DNA from: Albifimbria verrucaria
Taxonomy: Eukaryota; Ascomycota; Sordariomycetes; Hypocreales; Stachybotryaceae
Direction of reading: 5' to 3'
Assembly: GCA_020081605.1 (NCBI GenBank)
Contig: JAHREC010000062.1
Coordinates: forward strand, 2,852,001-2,916,000
Length of the DNA: 64,000 bases
Shown: in pieces, positions 36,258-47,493 of the stretch
How positions within the stretch are numbered: position 1 is the first letter of the stretch
Layout of the letters: each line of letters begins with the position of its first letter
Position numbers and translations under genes: made by a program
The notes under the pieces: generated by a model
Database searches by the model: none
What the model saw: the letters and a program-made list of their open reading frames with translations, nothing else
What the model was told of the DNA's origin: nothing

Positions 36258-39200
36258 GGTGAAGGGGATCGCGGATTAGGGAGAAGGGGAGGAGTGAGTG
36301 ATGGCAGTCTGGGGATTCGCACAGCGAAGCACGGGTTTCACGTAGGAAATGAGTGAGAAGCGATGTACACACACACGGACACGCAGATGTAGCCAGGAGG
36401 ATTCTGAGCCGGACCTGACGCCTTACCTTGGCCAGCCTACTTATAGAGCTTGGGCAGGCAGCCGACGGATACTTTCGCCAAAGCCTGGGACCCTCTTTAG
36501 TTCCTCTGGCGACACCGGGTTGGTGGGCTCGGCCGAAGCATGAATACTGTACCGGGAAAGGGCACTTTCTCGCAAAGAAGTTGGTCCGAGCCAATAGACT
36601 AGCATCAACGAGGGGCGATTGGGGGACCACCGGGTTTTAGTCTCGTGGGCATATTGTGGAGGAGGCGGAGGAGCAGCAGCTCACACTAGTAAGGCCCGCA
36701 GCGTGGTGGTACATAGCAGTAGTGGTGGTGGAGGAGGTGGTGGGTGGTGGGCGATGGGTGTGGGAGGATATCGTGGCAACCCATTGGACTGGTACCGCCT
36801 GAATGAAAGGGAATCAGCCATGGGGACGAGGTGTGGCCAGAGACGACGGGAGGAAACAAATCACGCACCCATGAATGGCTTCGCATGCAGCAGGCAGGAT
36901 TCGTGCAAAAGCAAAGCAGGATGGGACGTACTGTAAGACGACGCGTGGAGAGCAGCAGGGTTGCCCGTTGTCGCATCGTCTGTCAGTGGCATGCACCATC
37001 CCGAAAGAAGAGAACAGCAGACGTGGGTAAAAGTGAACACGAGAGTAAGGCAGGCAAATAGCCTGTAAGACCAAACAAAGAAAAAGGTGCGGATATATGC
37101 GAGGGCGCAGACGTGCCGTTGCAGACGCAATTTGCGTAGCCCATCCCACGTCTCTGGCCCGGCCCAAGGCGGGCATGGATCGGCATCTGGGGAACCGCCG
37201 CAGGGTAAAGAGAAGAGCCTGGACGGGGTCGGTCGAATGGCGAGGCCAGACCAGATACGAACTGGGACGCTTGTCCGGGGTGGTGGGTTTGGCCTGGGCT
37301 GATGCGTAGCGGATGAGCCCAGATCTCGACGATTCTCCAGCATCGTGCCACGACGGCAACCGTGATCGCCAGACGACGACAACGAGGAGTCGCAAAGACC
37401 CCAAGCAAAACCGTGAACCCGAGAACGGACCCCACAGCGGCCGATTGCTGGAGAAGGCGGTGCTAGTTCGAGGCGCAACCGCTCCGCTAGCGCATCAACG
37501 AAAGGAATGCCAGAAGCTCGTTAAGCCTGCCAGGATCAAGCATCAGGCCGGTTTCACAGCCCGGGGCCAAGACAGTCCCAGGCCAGCGCCGAGAAAATAA
37601 CCAAAAGGAAAATAGTAAAATAGTAAAAAAAGCCGCGACCACGTTCCTCCCCTTACCATCAAAGCGAAACGCGTGGCGCGCTGAGAGGTCGAGTAGCAAG
37701 TGTCGTAGAACGATGGTTTGGCATCTTTCTGGAGAGGCTAGAAGCGGACGCTTATTTCTCCGTGAAATCTTCCACCAATCATGGAGCAGACGAAAACTGT
37801 GGGGAAGAGACTTGGTGAGGCTCTCGCGACGGAGAACCCCCATGAGCAGGAGGGGACAGGAGGAGGAGGGGGCCTGAAGGTAGAGTAAATGGGGTCAGGA
37901 ACACGGCGCTTGGCCCGGTGGGGGTATGAAACGAGACGGAAGAACTGTAAGAGAGAGGAGCTTATTATTCCGGAAACCAAGCAGTCTCAATAAAACAAGG
38001 AGATTGGCGTCGCCAGCGTTGTCATCCATGCATGTCGATGTCCATGCGGAAGATATACATAGATACCGTAGGTACCTACCTTACTTCCAGTGCAGCGCAG
38101 TATGTAGCAAAGGGTTTCGATGCCGAGATGCAGACGCAGGCTGCAAGGAGGGTAACTTTTTGCCCTGTGCCAATGGCGGGGTCGCTGCAACGTGGGGTTG
38201 CTTCACCCAGCGCGCCATGGGTCATGGATCACCGTCCGCCCATGGAGGGGTCACTATGGAGGGGTTACACAGCACCACCTCTCTCCCACAGCGGGGCATT
38301 CCCATTCGCCCTTGCGCATGTACCTGGTACCGGGGAGCTGCGCTGTTGGCAACATCCCGTGAGAACGGCAAAAGCCCATGTTGACGAGGCCGTGGAAGCG
38401 TCTAATGCATATTCCCTCGATAAATCGAACCCTCAAGGAACATTCCCTTAGATTGTCGCCCAAACTCGCTGATCACCACTCCTATCATCTCTCCCACCAC
38501 CGGCGAGCTTATCGCTGGCCTCGGTCGCGGGTACCTTCGGAGATCGGCATGTCCTTCCCGAATCATCGGGATATTCTCCGGCCGTCGAGCCAGGCCGATA
38601 TCCAAATCGCCATCTACACATACCAAACAGCTCATCTTCAACAACCAGCAAGGATGAGCCCAAAAAACACCATCAATGCCCTCCCCTAGCCAGCCAACCG
38701 ATCCAAAATCATAATTCCAAAAAACAAAATCCCTAAACTCCTAACCCAACCGTAAGGGCCAACCCAACACGGGAGTATTATTCCCTCCAATTGCTGTCCC
38801 CAACGGGGCGTGTGCCGCCAGCCCATCGTCGCTAATGCAATCAAATGCTCCCTCCTCCCCTCCCTCCACCCCTACCTATACCATACCCGTCGGCTCCGTC
38901 CCAGGTCCTGCGCGGTATCGCTGCGCAATCCTAGCCCCATGTACTTGCTGCGCGTGTGGTAGCTCAGGTACCTAGCCTGCCTCCCTGTGCTAGCTGGACC
39001 CTCTCGCGTCATTCCTGTCCAGACCCTCCACCACCACCTCCAGAGCTCTCCGGCCTGCGAAGCTTCCCCAGCCTTGTCGGATTTGCCCGGCAGAAACCAG
39101 CGCTTGGCCTGCCTCGTACAAATAGCCTGTATTTCCTTTGCGTGTCCTGTTGTGACCGTTCATTCATCCTCTCCCTCTTCCTCTTCCCTCTCACCCTTCA

Positions 39201-39285
39201 CCCTTCCCTCCCCGTCAGGTGTTCTTCAATCCCTCCAAGCACATACCTGAAAACAAATCCCAGCTTCGGGCGCACATCATTCACC
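36258..39285. other. Divergent intergenic region of about 3 kb
   Basis: Between the aldolase (minus) and the Gfo/Idh gene (plus). It contains a GGT/GGA low-complexity stretch near 36715-36755, an exact copy of AGGTACCTACCTTA at 38070-38083 and a C/T-rich leader at about 39160-39226. No gene is recognised; open frames at 36814-37478 (minus) look non-coding. Confidence 0.5.
39160..39226 (+). promoter_or_regulatory. Pyrimidine-rich leader upstream of the Gfo/Idh gene
   Basis: A nearly pure C/T stretch on the coding strand, 60-125 bp before the ATG at 39286. CT-rich tracts at this position are common around transcription starts of strongly expressed fungal genes. It ends in CCCCGTCAG, which could alternatively be a 5' UTR intron acceptor. 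Confidence 0.4.
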
Positions 39286-40665
39286 ATGGCGGCTCCTCTC
39301 AATGTGTTGATGGTGAGTCTCATCCTGCTTCACCTCAGATCAAACGTCGTGAGCTCTGCTAACGCGACATCCTCTAGGTCGGTACCGGCGAGTACACGAC
39401 TGGCTTCGTGGGCTCCAGCGAGGCCGCCCCGACAAGAAGGTCGGCGTCGTCGGCCTAACCCTCTTCGACCTGCGTCGCCGAGGCAAGGTCGACAAGCTTA
39501 GCATGGTCGGTGTCAACGGCACCAAGTTCCCCGCCATCCGTACGTCTCCCTTCCTCTCTCTCACTCACTCTCATGAACCTCGCGACTAACACGACCTCCA
39601 GGCGAGCATCTCACCAAGAACATCACCGGCGTCTACAATGGCCTGGACGTCAACTTCACCTCCTTCCCCGCCGACGACAAGAAGGACCCCGAATCCTACA
39701 AGGCCGCCATCGACGCCCTGAGCCCCGGCGACGCCATCACCATCTTCACCCCTGACCCCACCCACTTCCCCATCGCCCTCTACGCCATTGAGCGCGGCAT
39801 CCACGTCCTCATCACCAAGCCCGCCGTCAAGCTGCTGGAGCACCACATCGAGCTCGTCAAGCGCGCCAACGAGAAGGGCGTCTACGTCTTCATCGAGCAC
39901 CACAAGCGCTTCGACCCCGCCTACTGGGACGCCCGCTTCCGCGCCCAGAAGCTCGGCGACTTCAACTACTTCTACAGCTACATGGCCCAGCCCAAGTACC
40001 AGCTCGAGACCTTCAAGTCGTGGGCCGGCAAGGACTCTGACATCTCCTACTACCTCAACAGCCACCACGTCGACATCTGCGACTCCATGGTCCAGCAGCT
40101 CGGCTACATCCCCGTCAAGGTCTCCGCCACCGCCTCCAAGGGCGTCGCCGTCAGCCTGGGCTGCGTCGACGAGACCGAGGACACCATCTCCCTGCTCGTC
40201 ACCTGGGTCAAGAAGGACGACCCCACCAAGAAGGGTATCGCCGTCTACACCTCTTCCTGGACCGCTCCCCAGCGCTCCGGCGTCCACACCACCCAGCACT
40301 TCCACTACCTGGCCGCCAACGGTGAGATCCGCGTCGACCAGTCCCGCCGTGGCTACGACATCGCCGACGACTCGGTCGGCCAGGTCACCTGGGTCAACCC
40401 CTTCTACATGCGCTACGCCCCCGACGAGGACGGCAACTTCAACGGCCAGACCGGCTACGGCTACATCTCCATCGAGAAGTTCGTCGACGGCTGCCGCGCC
40501 GTCAACGAGGGCCGCGCCACACCCGCTGACCTCGACGCCAAGGGTCTGCCCACCCTGAACAACACAATCGCCACCACCGCTATCCTGGAGGCTGGCCGCA
40601 GGAGTATCGACGAGAGCCGCGAGGTCCACATCAAGATCGAGAACGGCAACTGGAGACTGGAGTAG
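39286..40665 (+). CDS. Gfo/Idh/MocA-family NAD(P)-dependent oxidoreductase
   Basis: A Rossmann-fold dehydrogenase of about 420 residues that probably acts on a sugar or polyol derivative; the substrate is unknown. The start is the ATG at 39286. Exon 1 encodes MAAPLNVLM and intron 39313-39377 joins it to [12 protein letters not shown], the nucleotide-binding glycine motif. A second intron is at 39540-39601. The conserved lysine is in [13 protein letters not shown] (family xKP motif) and the candidate catalytic His in SHHVDICDS. The long final exon is in frame to the stop at 40663-40665. One frame break falls at GG 39422-39423: one more G gives [25 protein letters not shown]. The long antisense frame over this gene is a GC-bias shadow. 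Codon use is strongly C-ending, suggesting high expression. Confidence 0.88.
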
Positions 40666-41084
40666 GCTATGACCAAAACGAAGCGATGACAGTAGAGCAT
40701 GCAGTACATATGATGAATATAATTGATACCTATTGTACCTTACTTCAATTGACCCGTGCCTGTGACTCTAAACCCCGTAATATCAAAAACACCTTATCTA
40801 ATTGCTCAGCAACTAACTTGTATGCCCTCATCACATGCCATCGGAGTTCTGGCCCGGGCACGCGGCCCTCCGCAAGTGGGGCCTGGCCTCTCACCGGGCG
40901 GAGAAAGCAAAAATACACCCGAACACCAGCAACCCTCGCACCCTCTCTTCGCAAACCCGCATCCCAGCCCACGGAACACATTCCCGATCAACAACCCTCC
41001 TAATCCTGAACCCCCTACGCCGACTCCTTTGGCCGCTCCCGCTGCTCTATCCACCGCCTAGGCCACGCAGTCGCATCCGCAACC
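40666..41084. other. Short intergenic region before RIT1
   Basis: The 419 bp between tandem plus-strand genes, with an AT-rich 3' part of the upstream transcript (40670-40830) and a C/A-rich leader before the RIT1 ATG. No gene is seen. Confidence 0.55.
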
Positions 41085-42612
41085 ATGCCCGACCCCACTA
41101 CGCAGACCTCATCCTCTCCCACCAACAACCAACCCTTTCCTCCGTGCTATCCACCCTCCGCCGCGCCACCCTCTCACCACACAACCGCCTCGCCTCGATC
41201 CGCGCCGACGCCGAATTCGTCTCTCGCGTGGAGGCGTCGCTCGCGCCCCGGCCCCTCGTCGCCAACGAGCGCTGCGGCAGCTGGTACGTCCCGCCCGCGC
41301 GCAAGGCCGCCAGCGCCTACTTCAAGAGCACCGACGGCCACGAGCGCGCGTGGAAGTTTAGCACCCGCAGATTGAACCTGCACCTTGTGGAGCTAGTGGA
41401 GAAGAATGATGGGTAAGACGACTGTGATTCTCTTGCTGCGTCCTAGACGGACGACGAGTAAAGACATTATACACGACTCTATAAAGCACAGCTCTAACTT
41501 GCGCCTCACAGCATCATCATCGTAGACTCAACCCGCCGCGGCAAACGTGAGCCCTCCCTCCTACTTCCCCATCATCACTAACACACCTCAGGCATGCCCG
41601 ACGCCCTCTCCACCACCATCCCCATATGGTGTACCGTCATCAACCTCGCCCTCCTCCCCGACCACCCCTCTCCTCCAACCTCTTCCTGCCTCCCTACGTA
41701 TCCGCCTCGACCCACGCCCAGGTCACCGCTCTCATACCGCAGTTCCTCGAGTCTCTGCGTGCCCTCAACCTCGACCTCCCAAGGTGCCTGACCAAGCCCC
41801 TACGGCCCTTCTGGGTGACCCAGGACTCCGTCCTCGTCGACCGCAGCGACGACCCTGACGATAACGGCGTCATATACGAGGACTACAGACCTGTCATCTG
41901 CTGCACCGCCAGTAGAAGGGTCCTCGCTGGTAGTGAGGCTGACGAAGGTGGGTATATCCAAGGTGCCGGCGACGACACCGAGAACTGGGCCCATGGCCTC
42001 ACCGCACCCATTTTCTGGGCTCACGCCGACGAACTCCTTGCCGCCGCTGACGCCGAGATACCGGACCTGATCGCCCGTCTCCTTCAAGAAGATGCCGCTC
42101 AGAAGAGCGCTGCCGCTGAGGAAGCAGGTCCAGGCGCAGGACACAACTGGAAGCAGCTCACTTCACACATATCCGTGTGTCCCTTGCCCGTGACTCCGGA
42201 TGTTGCGTCGACTACTCGATGCTACATCACTCTTACCCCCAACTCTACTCCCAAGGACACCTGGATACGGTCTCCGAGACACATGGAGGTTGGGCTGGGA
42301 AAAAGCAAGGCGGCGAGTCGGAACATGCGGCTTGCGCTGCCCGAAATATGTGCCTTTGCTTCCAAGTTTCTTGCTAGCTTAGATCCCGTTGATGTACCCC
42401 AAAGCCATCTCGTCGTAGCTTGTGACTCCGGCAAAGACTTGTCCGTGGGTACGGCACTGGCATTAGACTGTTACTTGTTTGACGAGCAAGGTAAGTTTCG
42501 AATTCCGGACAAAGACGTGAACTTCACGAAATCACTGGTCAAGATCCGGCTGGGGAGCATCATGACTACGTTTCCAGAAGCAAACCCAGCAGGGCTACCC
42601 TTCAAAGCGTAA
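41085..42612 (+). CDS. RIT1: tRNA A64-2'-O-ribosylphosphate transferase
   Basis: Modifies A64 of initiator methionyl-tRNA with a phosphoribosyl group, keeping the initiator out of elongation. The start is the ATG at 41085; with one extra C at 41088-41090 it reads MPRPHYADLILSHQQ. The family core is plain: YFKSTDGHERAWKFSTRRLNL, then after intron 41413-41511 IIIVDSTRRGKR, then after intron 41547-41591 MPDALSTTIPIWCTVIN. The C-terminal half (HLVVACDSGKDLSVGTALAL) is the DUSP-like Rit1 domain with the C-x5 loop. A second frame break falls at CCCC 41665-41668; one more C gives HPLSSNLFLPPYV. The protein ends at the stop 42610-42612. It converges on the HAD gene, with 156 bp between stops. Confidence 0.95.
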
Positions 42613-42768
42613 ATAGTTTCCTCATGGATTGGCGGAATTAAACATAGGCTCTCATTATGGCATAACTCTTGGTACGGCGTAGCTAATTCCCATCTTTAAG
42701 TGGGAGGAAATTCATTGCGGCGTGCCACCTAACGGCATCCTCCAGGGTATAGTATCCCATTGACCGCT

Positions 42769-43635
42769 TTACACCTCTCCGGCCTCAATCTTCTGCAGGG
42801 CAGCGGGGAACTCGGACCAGTCCTCATGATGACAACGGCACCAGCGTCCCTCAGGACCTGCTCCATCTCGGCCTTCTTGTCATCAGCGTAGGGGCCGACG
42901 TAGCCCACAACCTTGATACCGGCACGGGTGCCGCTGAGGGTACCGCTCTTGCTGTCCTCAATGGCGACAGACTCCTCAGCAGTCTTGCCGAGAGTCTTCA
43001 GGGCGTGGAGGTAGATGGCGGGGTCAGGCTTGCTGGTGGGCTTCTCCAGGCTGGTGGCAGCAGAGAAGATGTCTCCACCGAAGTACTTGTCCTGGCCAAC
43101 CTTCTCAACGGAGGCCTTGACACGGCGCAGAGCGGAGGAGGAGACGACGGCAAGCTTGTACTTGCCCGAGGCAGCGAGCTTCTCAAGCTGCTCATCGACA
43201 CCAGGGCAGGGGACCAGGGACTCCTTGAGCTTGGCAATGACGGCGTCCTCCTCGCGGGTCACGTAGGTCTCCAGATCCTCGGGGAGATGTCGATGCCGTT
43301 GCGCTCCCTCAGGGTGGTGAGCATGCCGCGGAAGTTCTGGCCGACGAACTCCTTGATGAGGGTCTCGCCGGTGAAGCGAAGCTCGACATTACGGGTCTGG
43401 CAGATCTCGTTGATGAGGCCGGCGCAGGCCTCGAAGGCAAGCTCCTCGGACAGGACGAGGGTGTTGTCACAGTCGAAGAGAAGGGTGGTGATCTGCAGCG
43501 GCGAGGATTAGCATTATGCCAAGGGTTCTCGAGGAAGTAACATTGAGGAACAGGAACGGTCCATTGCAGATCAATGGGCTGTAGATAGAGGAAGCAGGAC
43601 GGACGTCAGCGAGGCGGTCTACTTACTTGAGGCAT
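42769..43635 (-). CDS. HAD-superfamily (subfamily IA) phosphatase
   Basis: A haloacid dehalogenase-type phosphatase of about 240 residues, similar in layout to beta-phosphoglucomutase/GPP-type enzymes that hydrolyse small sugar phosphates. The start is the ATG at 43635 in a three-codon exon (MPQ). A 134-bp intron (43626-43493) joins it to ITTLLFDCDNTLVLSE, carrying motif I DCDNT. Motif II is the Ser in VVSSSALRR, motif III the Lys in TSKPDPAIYLHA and motif IV is IEDSKSGTLSG. Two frame breaks: GGGG 43281-43284 (one more C on the coding strand gives ISPEDLETYV) and near CC 42822-42823 (gives IMEDWSEFPAALQKIEAGEV, then stop at 42769-42771). Substrate unknown. Confidence 0.88.
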
Positions 43636-43730
43636 CTTGGTGGTGGTGTCTGGACAGGGAAAAACGATAGGGTATCTGTAGGCTTGTAGTGTCACGAAGA
43701 CGAGAAACGGTGCAGTCAATGGCAGAGAAG

Positions 43731-43832
43731 AACAAGAGATGAGAAAGATGAAGAGGAGAGAAAAGGAAGAAGAAGAGAAGGAAGAGGAAGAGGAAGTGGA
43801 GGAAAAGAAGAGGAAGAGGAGAAAGTAAGAGG
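43731..43832 (-). promoter_or_regulatory. Polypurine/polypyrimidine tract upstream of the HAD gene
   Basis: About 100 bp of almost pure A/G on the plus strand (GAAGAGGAA-type), hence almost pure C/T on the HAD gene's coding strand, 96-197 bp before its ATG. This matches the CT-rich promoter tracts of filamentous fungi. Such mirror-like polypurine DNA can also adopt triplex structure. Confidence 0.6.
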
Positions 43833-45414
43833 TGGCTTGTCTCGGCAGGCTGGACCTGGAGCTCGGTGCTGGAGCTTGGTGCTTGGTGCTTGGTTACACG
43901 CACGTCCTCGTCCGCTACCTCAGGCAAGGTATACGGATACAGTACTACCTTAGTAGATGCAGTACATCCCTCAACAGGTTCTGGCGAAGAAGGTACGCGA
44001 CAGATGCCGTGCATGGCAGGGCAACCACGCGGTACCCATCTAACTAACACGCATGTACCTTGGTGCTGTCCCACTCCTTTCCCCTCCCTCTCTGCCTGTC
44101 CCGTTAGGCGAGTGAGTTACTTGCTTTTGCTGTACGCGCAGTAAATGCGTCTCTGATAAAAATGGCAACGGACAAGGCCTGGGTGGGTACCTCCGTTCCG
44201 ATGCAGCTCTCGACGCACCGTCATGCAATGGGGCAGGCAAAGGGAGGAAAAAAGAAACTCTAGCAATCCAAGAAATGGGACACCTCCTGTAAAACAACGG
44301 GCAAAAGAGCGGGGAAAATACCGCAGAGCCGGCCGTCTTACTGGGCTTGCTCGCGAGGCAGCTAACGAGGCAAGGGAGGTAGACAGCTCGAGCTGGATGG
44401 CCCCCGTGCTTGTTACCTGTCACATCTCCAGCGCATCTCCGTTTTGCTCGTTGTCTCTTTCGACAATGCCCCCTCTCCCCTTTGTCTCTTCGCACGAGTC
44501 GGCGCGTAGACAGCAAAGCATCTCTGCTACTGTACACACCAGGCTTGCATTGAGGGTGGAGAGCTGCCGAAAAGAGCCTCACCCTCCTTCGTTCCTTTCA
44601 CATGTACGGCGCCGGCGATGATGGGATGCGCTTTTCGCTCGATGCTTGCCCCTCCTTGAATTTCCACTTTCATCGTTTCCCTCCATCAAGCTGACTCCTC
44701 CATCGCACCGCAGCGCGTCGCATCGACCAGCCCCTGGCCCCTCTGTCGTCATCGCCCGGGGCTCCTGGTCCGTTAGCTTTGGCGCTGCCCACTCCGTTCC
44801 TCGATTAGCGCTCCTCTGGGTCCCAGGGCCGTGCTCAAGCTTTTGGCTCGTCGTCATATCGTGAGAGTGGCATATACTCTGGGCTGATGGTTCCTAAGGA
44901 GAGCTGCTGCGTTGAGTCGAGGTTTTTACCTAGTAGGTAGCTGTAGTATCACGTGGCGTGGCTGATTAAGAAATAACAATGCCTTTGTATCCAAGCATTC
45001 CATAGCAATCCATCTCACAAGCATCCGGCGAGTCCCGCATACACAATAACGCTCCGTCATTATGACAGAAACTCCGAAAGCAGAAGCATGTCTGGTAAAA
45101 GTCCCTGCTTCCGATGAATCTTGAATCATGCCAAAACTCTATAAGACACATGAAATACATCGACATATGAGCCACCAAGTGGGTAGCAAATAAATAGGGA
45201 CCGCAGGCGCTGGTGAGCGAGAAATAAGAACCGATATGCATCAGGATTAATTCGTCTAAAATAAGTATATAATCAGAATAAATACATAATTATCATCTCA
45301 TTTTTGTTCGAAGAATTTGCTAATTTTAACGATCAATCTTCTTTGATAAATGTAACGCCTACGATCTGCACTCCACCGTTTCTGCTCACCACCTGGCGAC
45401 TTCTCAGTAAGTTG

Positions 45415-45909
45415 ATGGAGGTAGACGTAACGGTTGCCAATCATAAAATCACCCTCCGTGAGCTAGATTGGGCCTTGGGCTCTCAATACGGACGAATTAC
45501 AGTAACACGGATATCATACGAGGCACAAAATTGCATGAGTTATTTTTTAGCCATGGAACCAAAACCATCACGGATCGACTACGCGTCTGGACCTCTTTGT
45601 CTTCTCCATCCGTATGGATGTATTTCACTCACTAAAACACAACTCACATGCATGACCTTTATGGACATGACTGTGGACACACATGCACTTCACCCAATAA
45701 TAATATCGTACCAAATCTACATGGATTGTGATTTATTAAACTCGGCCTCTAAAGCCGTTGTTTTTCAAATACAAATATGCCAAACCCGCCGGCCTGTGCC
45801 AACCCCTAGTCCTGCCCCTTCGAAAACAAAATGGGCCTCAATGCTGAAATGTTTGCCTAGTAAACAAATTCCACAAACGCCGGTACACCTGTCATTTTCA
45901 TCATCGTAA
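45415..45909 (+). CDS. Unassigned ORF in AT-rich intergenic DNA
   Basis: A 164-codon frame from an ATG at 45415 to a stop at 45907-45909; the frame is open back to 45304. I recognise no domain, signal peptide or membrane segment. It sits in AT-rich DNA just downstream of the J-protein gene on the opposite strand, so part of it may overlap that gene's 3' UTR. Stop-free length in AT-rich DNA is the only argument for coding. Confidence 0.15.
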   Translation: MEVDVTVANHKITLRELDWALGSQYGRITVTRISYEAQNCMSYFLAMEPKPSRIDYASGPLCLLHPYGCISLTKTQLTCMTFMDMTVDTHALHPIIISYQIYMDCDLLNSASKAVVFQIQICQTRRPVPTPSPAPSKTKWASMLKCLPSKQIPQTPVHLSFSSS

Positions 45910-46083
45910 TGGAGGAACCCTGATTTCGAACACCATCCACTGACCGCATCAGTGCGTGCCAGGCACAAACTTGGTTCCGTCGTCTCGGAGTCCAAGCTGC
46001 GTGCCATTATCATCGTGCTTCAATCAATCTTCTATCATCTACCAGAGTCCTCGTGCCTTCAAACTCTTGCAAATGCAGGAAAT

Positions 46084-47493
46084 TTACAGAATCTCGCGCA
46101 GCTGCTGCTTCTGGGCAGGGGTGAGACTCGATGGGAAGTTGACCTTGTATCGGATGACAAAGTCTCCACGCTGCCCAGGCTTCTTGGAAATGGGCATACC
46201 GAGTCCTGGGAATCGCTCCTCGCTACCAGGCTGTGTCGGGCCGCTCTTGTCCAAGTTGATCTGCTTGCCATCGATTGTGGTCACAGTTCGCTTCCAGCCA
46301 GTGAGGGCCTCCTTGAGGTCCAAAGTGACGGGGTGGACAATGTCGTTGTCTTCGCGCTTGTAGAGCGGATGTTCTTTCTGTGATGTTGTTAGCATATAAT
46401 TCCATCATATCAATTGGGGGCATCACTGCTTACCTCTTCGACGATGAAGTGGAGATCCTGGCGGCCGCCCTCGACTTGGTCGCCCACACCGTTGAACTTG
46501 ATCTTGGATCCCTTCTTCAGACCCGGCTTGATGGGTACTTCGAGGATCTGGTCTGTCTGGACGCGCTTGCCCGACTCGTCATATGTCTTGCGCTTGATCT
46601 TCATCTTCTTCGTGACGCCGTTGAACAGCTCTTCGAGAGTGAGTGGCAACGGACGCTCGACAGTTGTGATTTCAGGCGTCGGCTCGCGGCCTCTGCCATC
46701 CGCGCCGGCAAAGCCTCCAGACGTTCTCATGCGAGCGCGACTAGAACGAGGTCCTCCACCGCCGGCACCGCCAAACGCAGAGAAGATGTTGGAGAAATCA
46801 TCCGCATCGGCGCCACCACCGCCGCCGCCGCCGCCCTGGCGCATGAACTCTGCAAAGATGTCCTCGGGGTTGTTGAAGTTGAAGCCTCCAGGGCCGCCGC
46901 TGAAGTGGAAGGTCCTGGTGCCGCCACCTCCACCGCCAGGCATGCCTTCAAAACCATTGAAGCCTCCAAAGCCGCCAGGCATGCCGCCGGCGCCAGCATA
47001 TGGGTTGCCTTCGGCATCGGGGAGGGCGCCGCCGCCGCGGAGAAGGAACTCGAGACCAAACTGGTCATAGACCTTGCGCTTTTCGGGGTCGGACAAGATC
47101 TCATAGGCCTGAGAACATTCTTTGAACTTCTCGGCAGCGTTGGGGTTGTCCTTGTTCTTGTCAGGGTGCCACTTCAGAGCGGACTTTCTATATCACGTTA
47201 GGTGGTTAGCAATTTGTCTAGCCAGAAGCGTCTGTAATGAAGTCGGTATTGAGGGGCAGACGAGATGCAGGGAGCAAGCGAGTAAGGTGGAATCTTCAGA
47301 GCACGCTGCCGTGTTCCCAAGGCCACTCGCCGTTCTCGCGCATGCTGCGTGTCTCGCTCGGGGTGGTGCGGGCAGGGGGAGGAGTTGAGGGCAAGGGTGA
47401 GGGTGAGACATACCTGTAGGCCTTTTTGATGTCATCCTGGGAGGCATCAGGCTTGATGTTGAGGGTATCGTAAAGCTTGGTCTCCTTGACCAT
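46084..47493 (-). CDS. SIS1: Type II J-domain co-chaperone, Sis1/Psi1-like
   Basis: A cytosolic/nuclear Hsp40 that stimulates Hsp70 (Ssa) ATPase. The start is the ATG at 47493 ([18 protein letters not shown]). A 226-bp intron (47413-47188) falls within the J domain and joins KKAYR to [12 protein letters not shown], with the essential HPD motif. The J domain is followed by a Gly/Phe and Gly-rich linker ([27 protein letters not shown]), and there is no CR zinc-finger region, so it is type II. The C-terminal substrate-binding domains carry [18 protein letters not shown] and DLHFIVEE. A second intron (46433-46378) joins to [12 protein letters not shown]. The end is [13 protein letters not shown] with a stop at 46084-46086. 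No frame break is present. A perfect heat-shock element lies 1.07 kb upstream. Confidence 0.94.

Larger units (their letters stand above)
43636..46083. other. Intergenic region of about 2.4 kb
   Basis: Between the HAD gene start and the J-protein 3' end. It contains a 100-bp polypurine tract (listed separately), GGTACC-containing motifs near 44190, and an AT-rich right half with the unassigned frame at 45415-45909. No other gene is supported. Confidence 0.5.

Noticed and set aside
38390..38460. Possible tRNA B-box (GGTTCGATTT on the minus strand)
   Set aside because: The match to the T-arm consensus is partial and no acceptor stem or A-box is present.
39788..40558. 256-codon Ser/Pro/Thr-rich frame on the plus strand
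   Set aside because: A shifted frame of the Gfo/Idh exon; the conserved protein is in the other frame.
39586..40629. 347-codon open frame on the minus strand
   Set aside because: It is antisense to the Gfo/Idh gene, whose C-ending codons suppress stops on the reverse strand; the translation is a low-complexity Val/Asp/Gly string.
44140..44900. Open frames of 70-180 codons in both directions
   Set aside because: No recognisable domain, splice structure or start context; composition matches intergenic DNA.
46414..47201. Plus-strand open frames over the J-protein gene
   Set aside because: Shadows of the Gly-rich SIS1 exon on the opposite strand.
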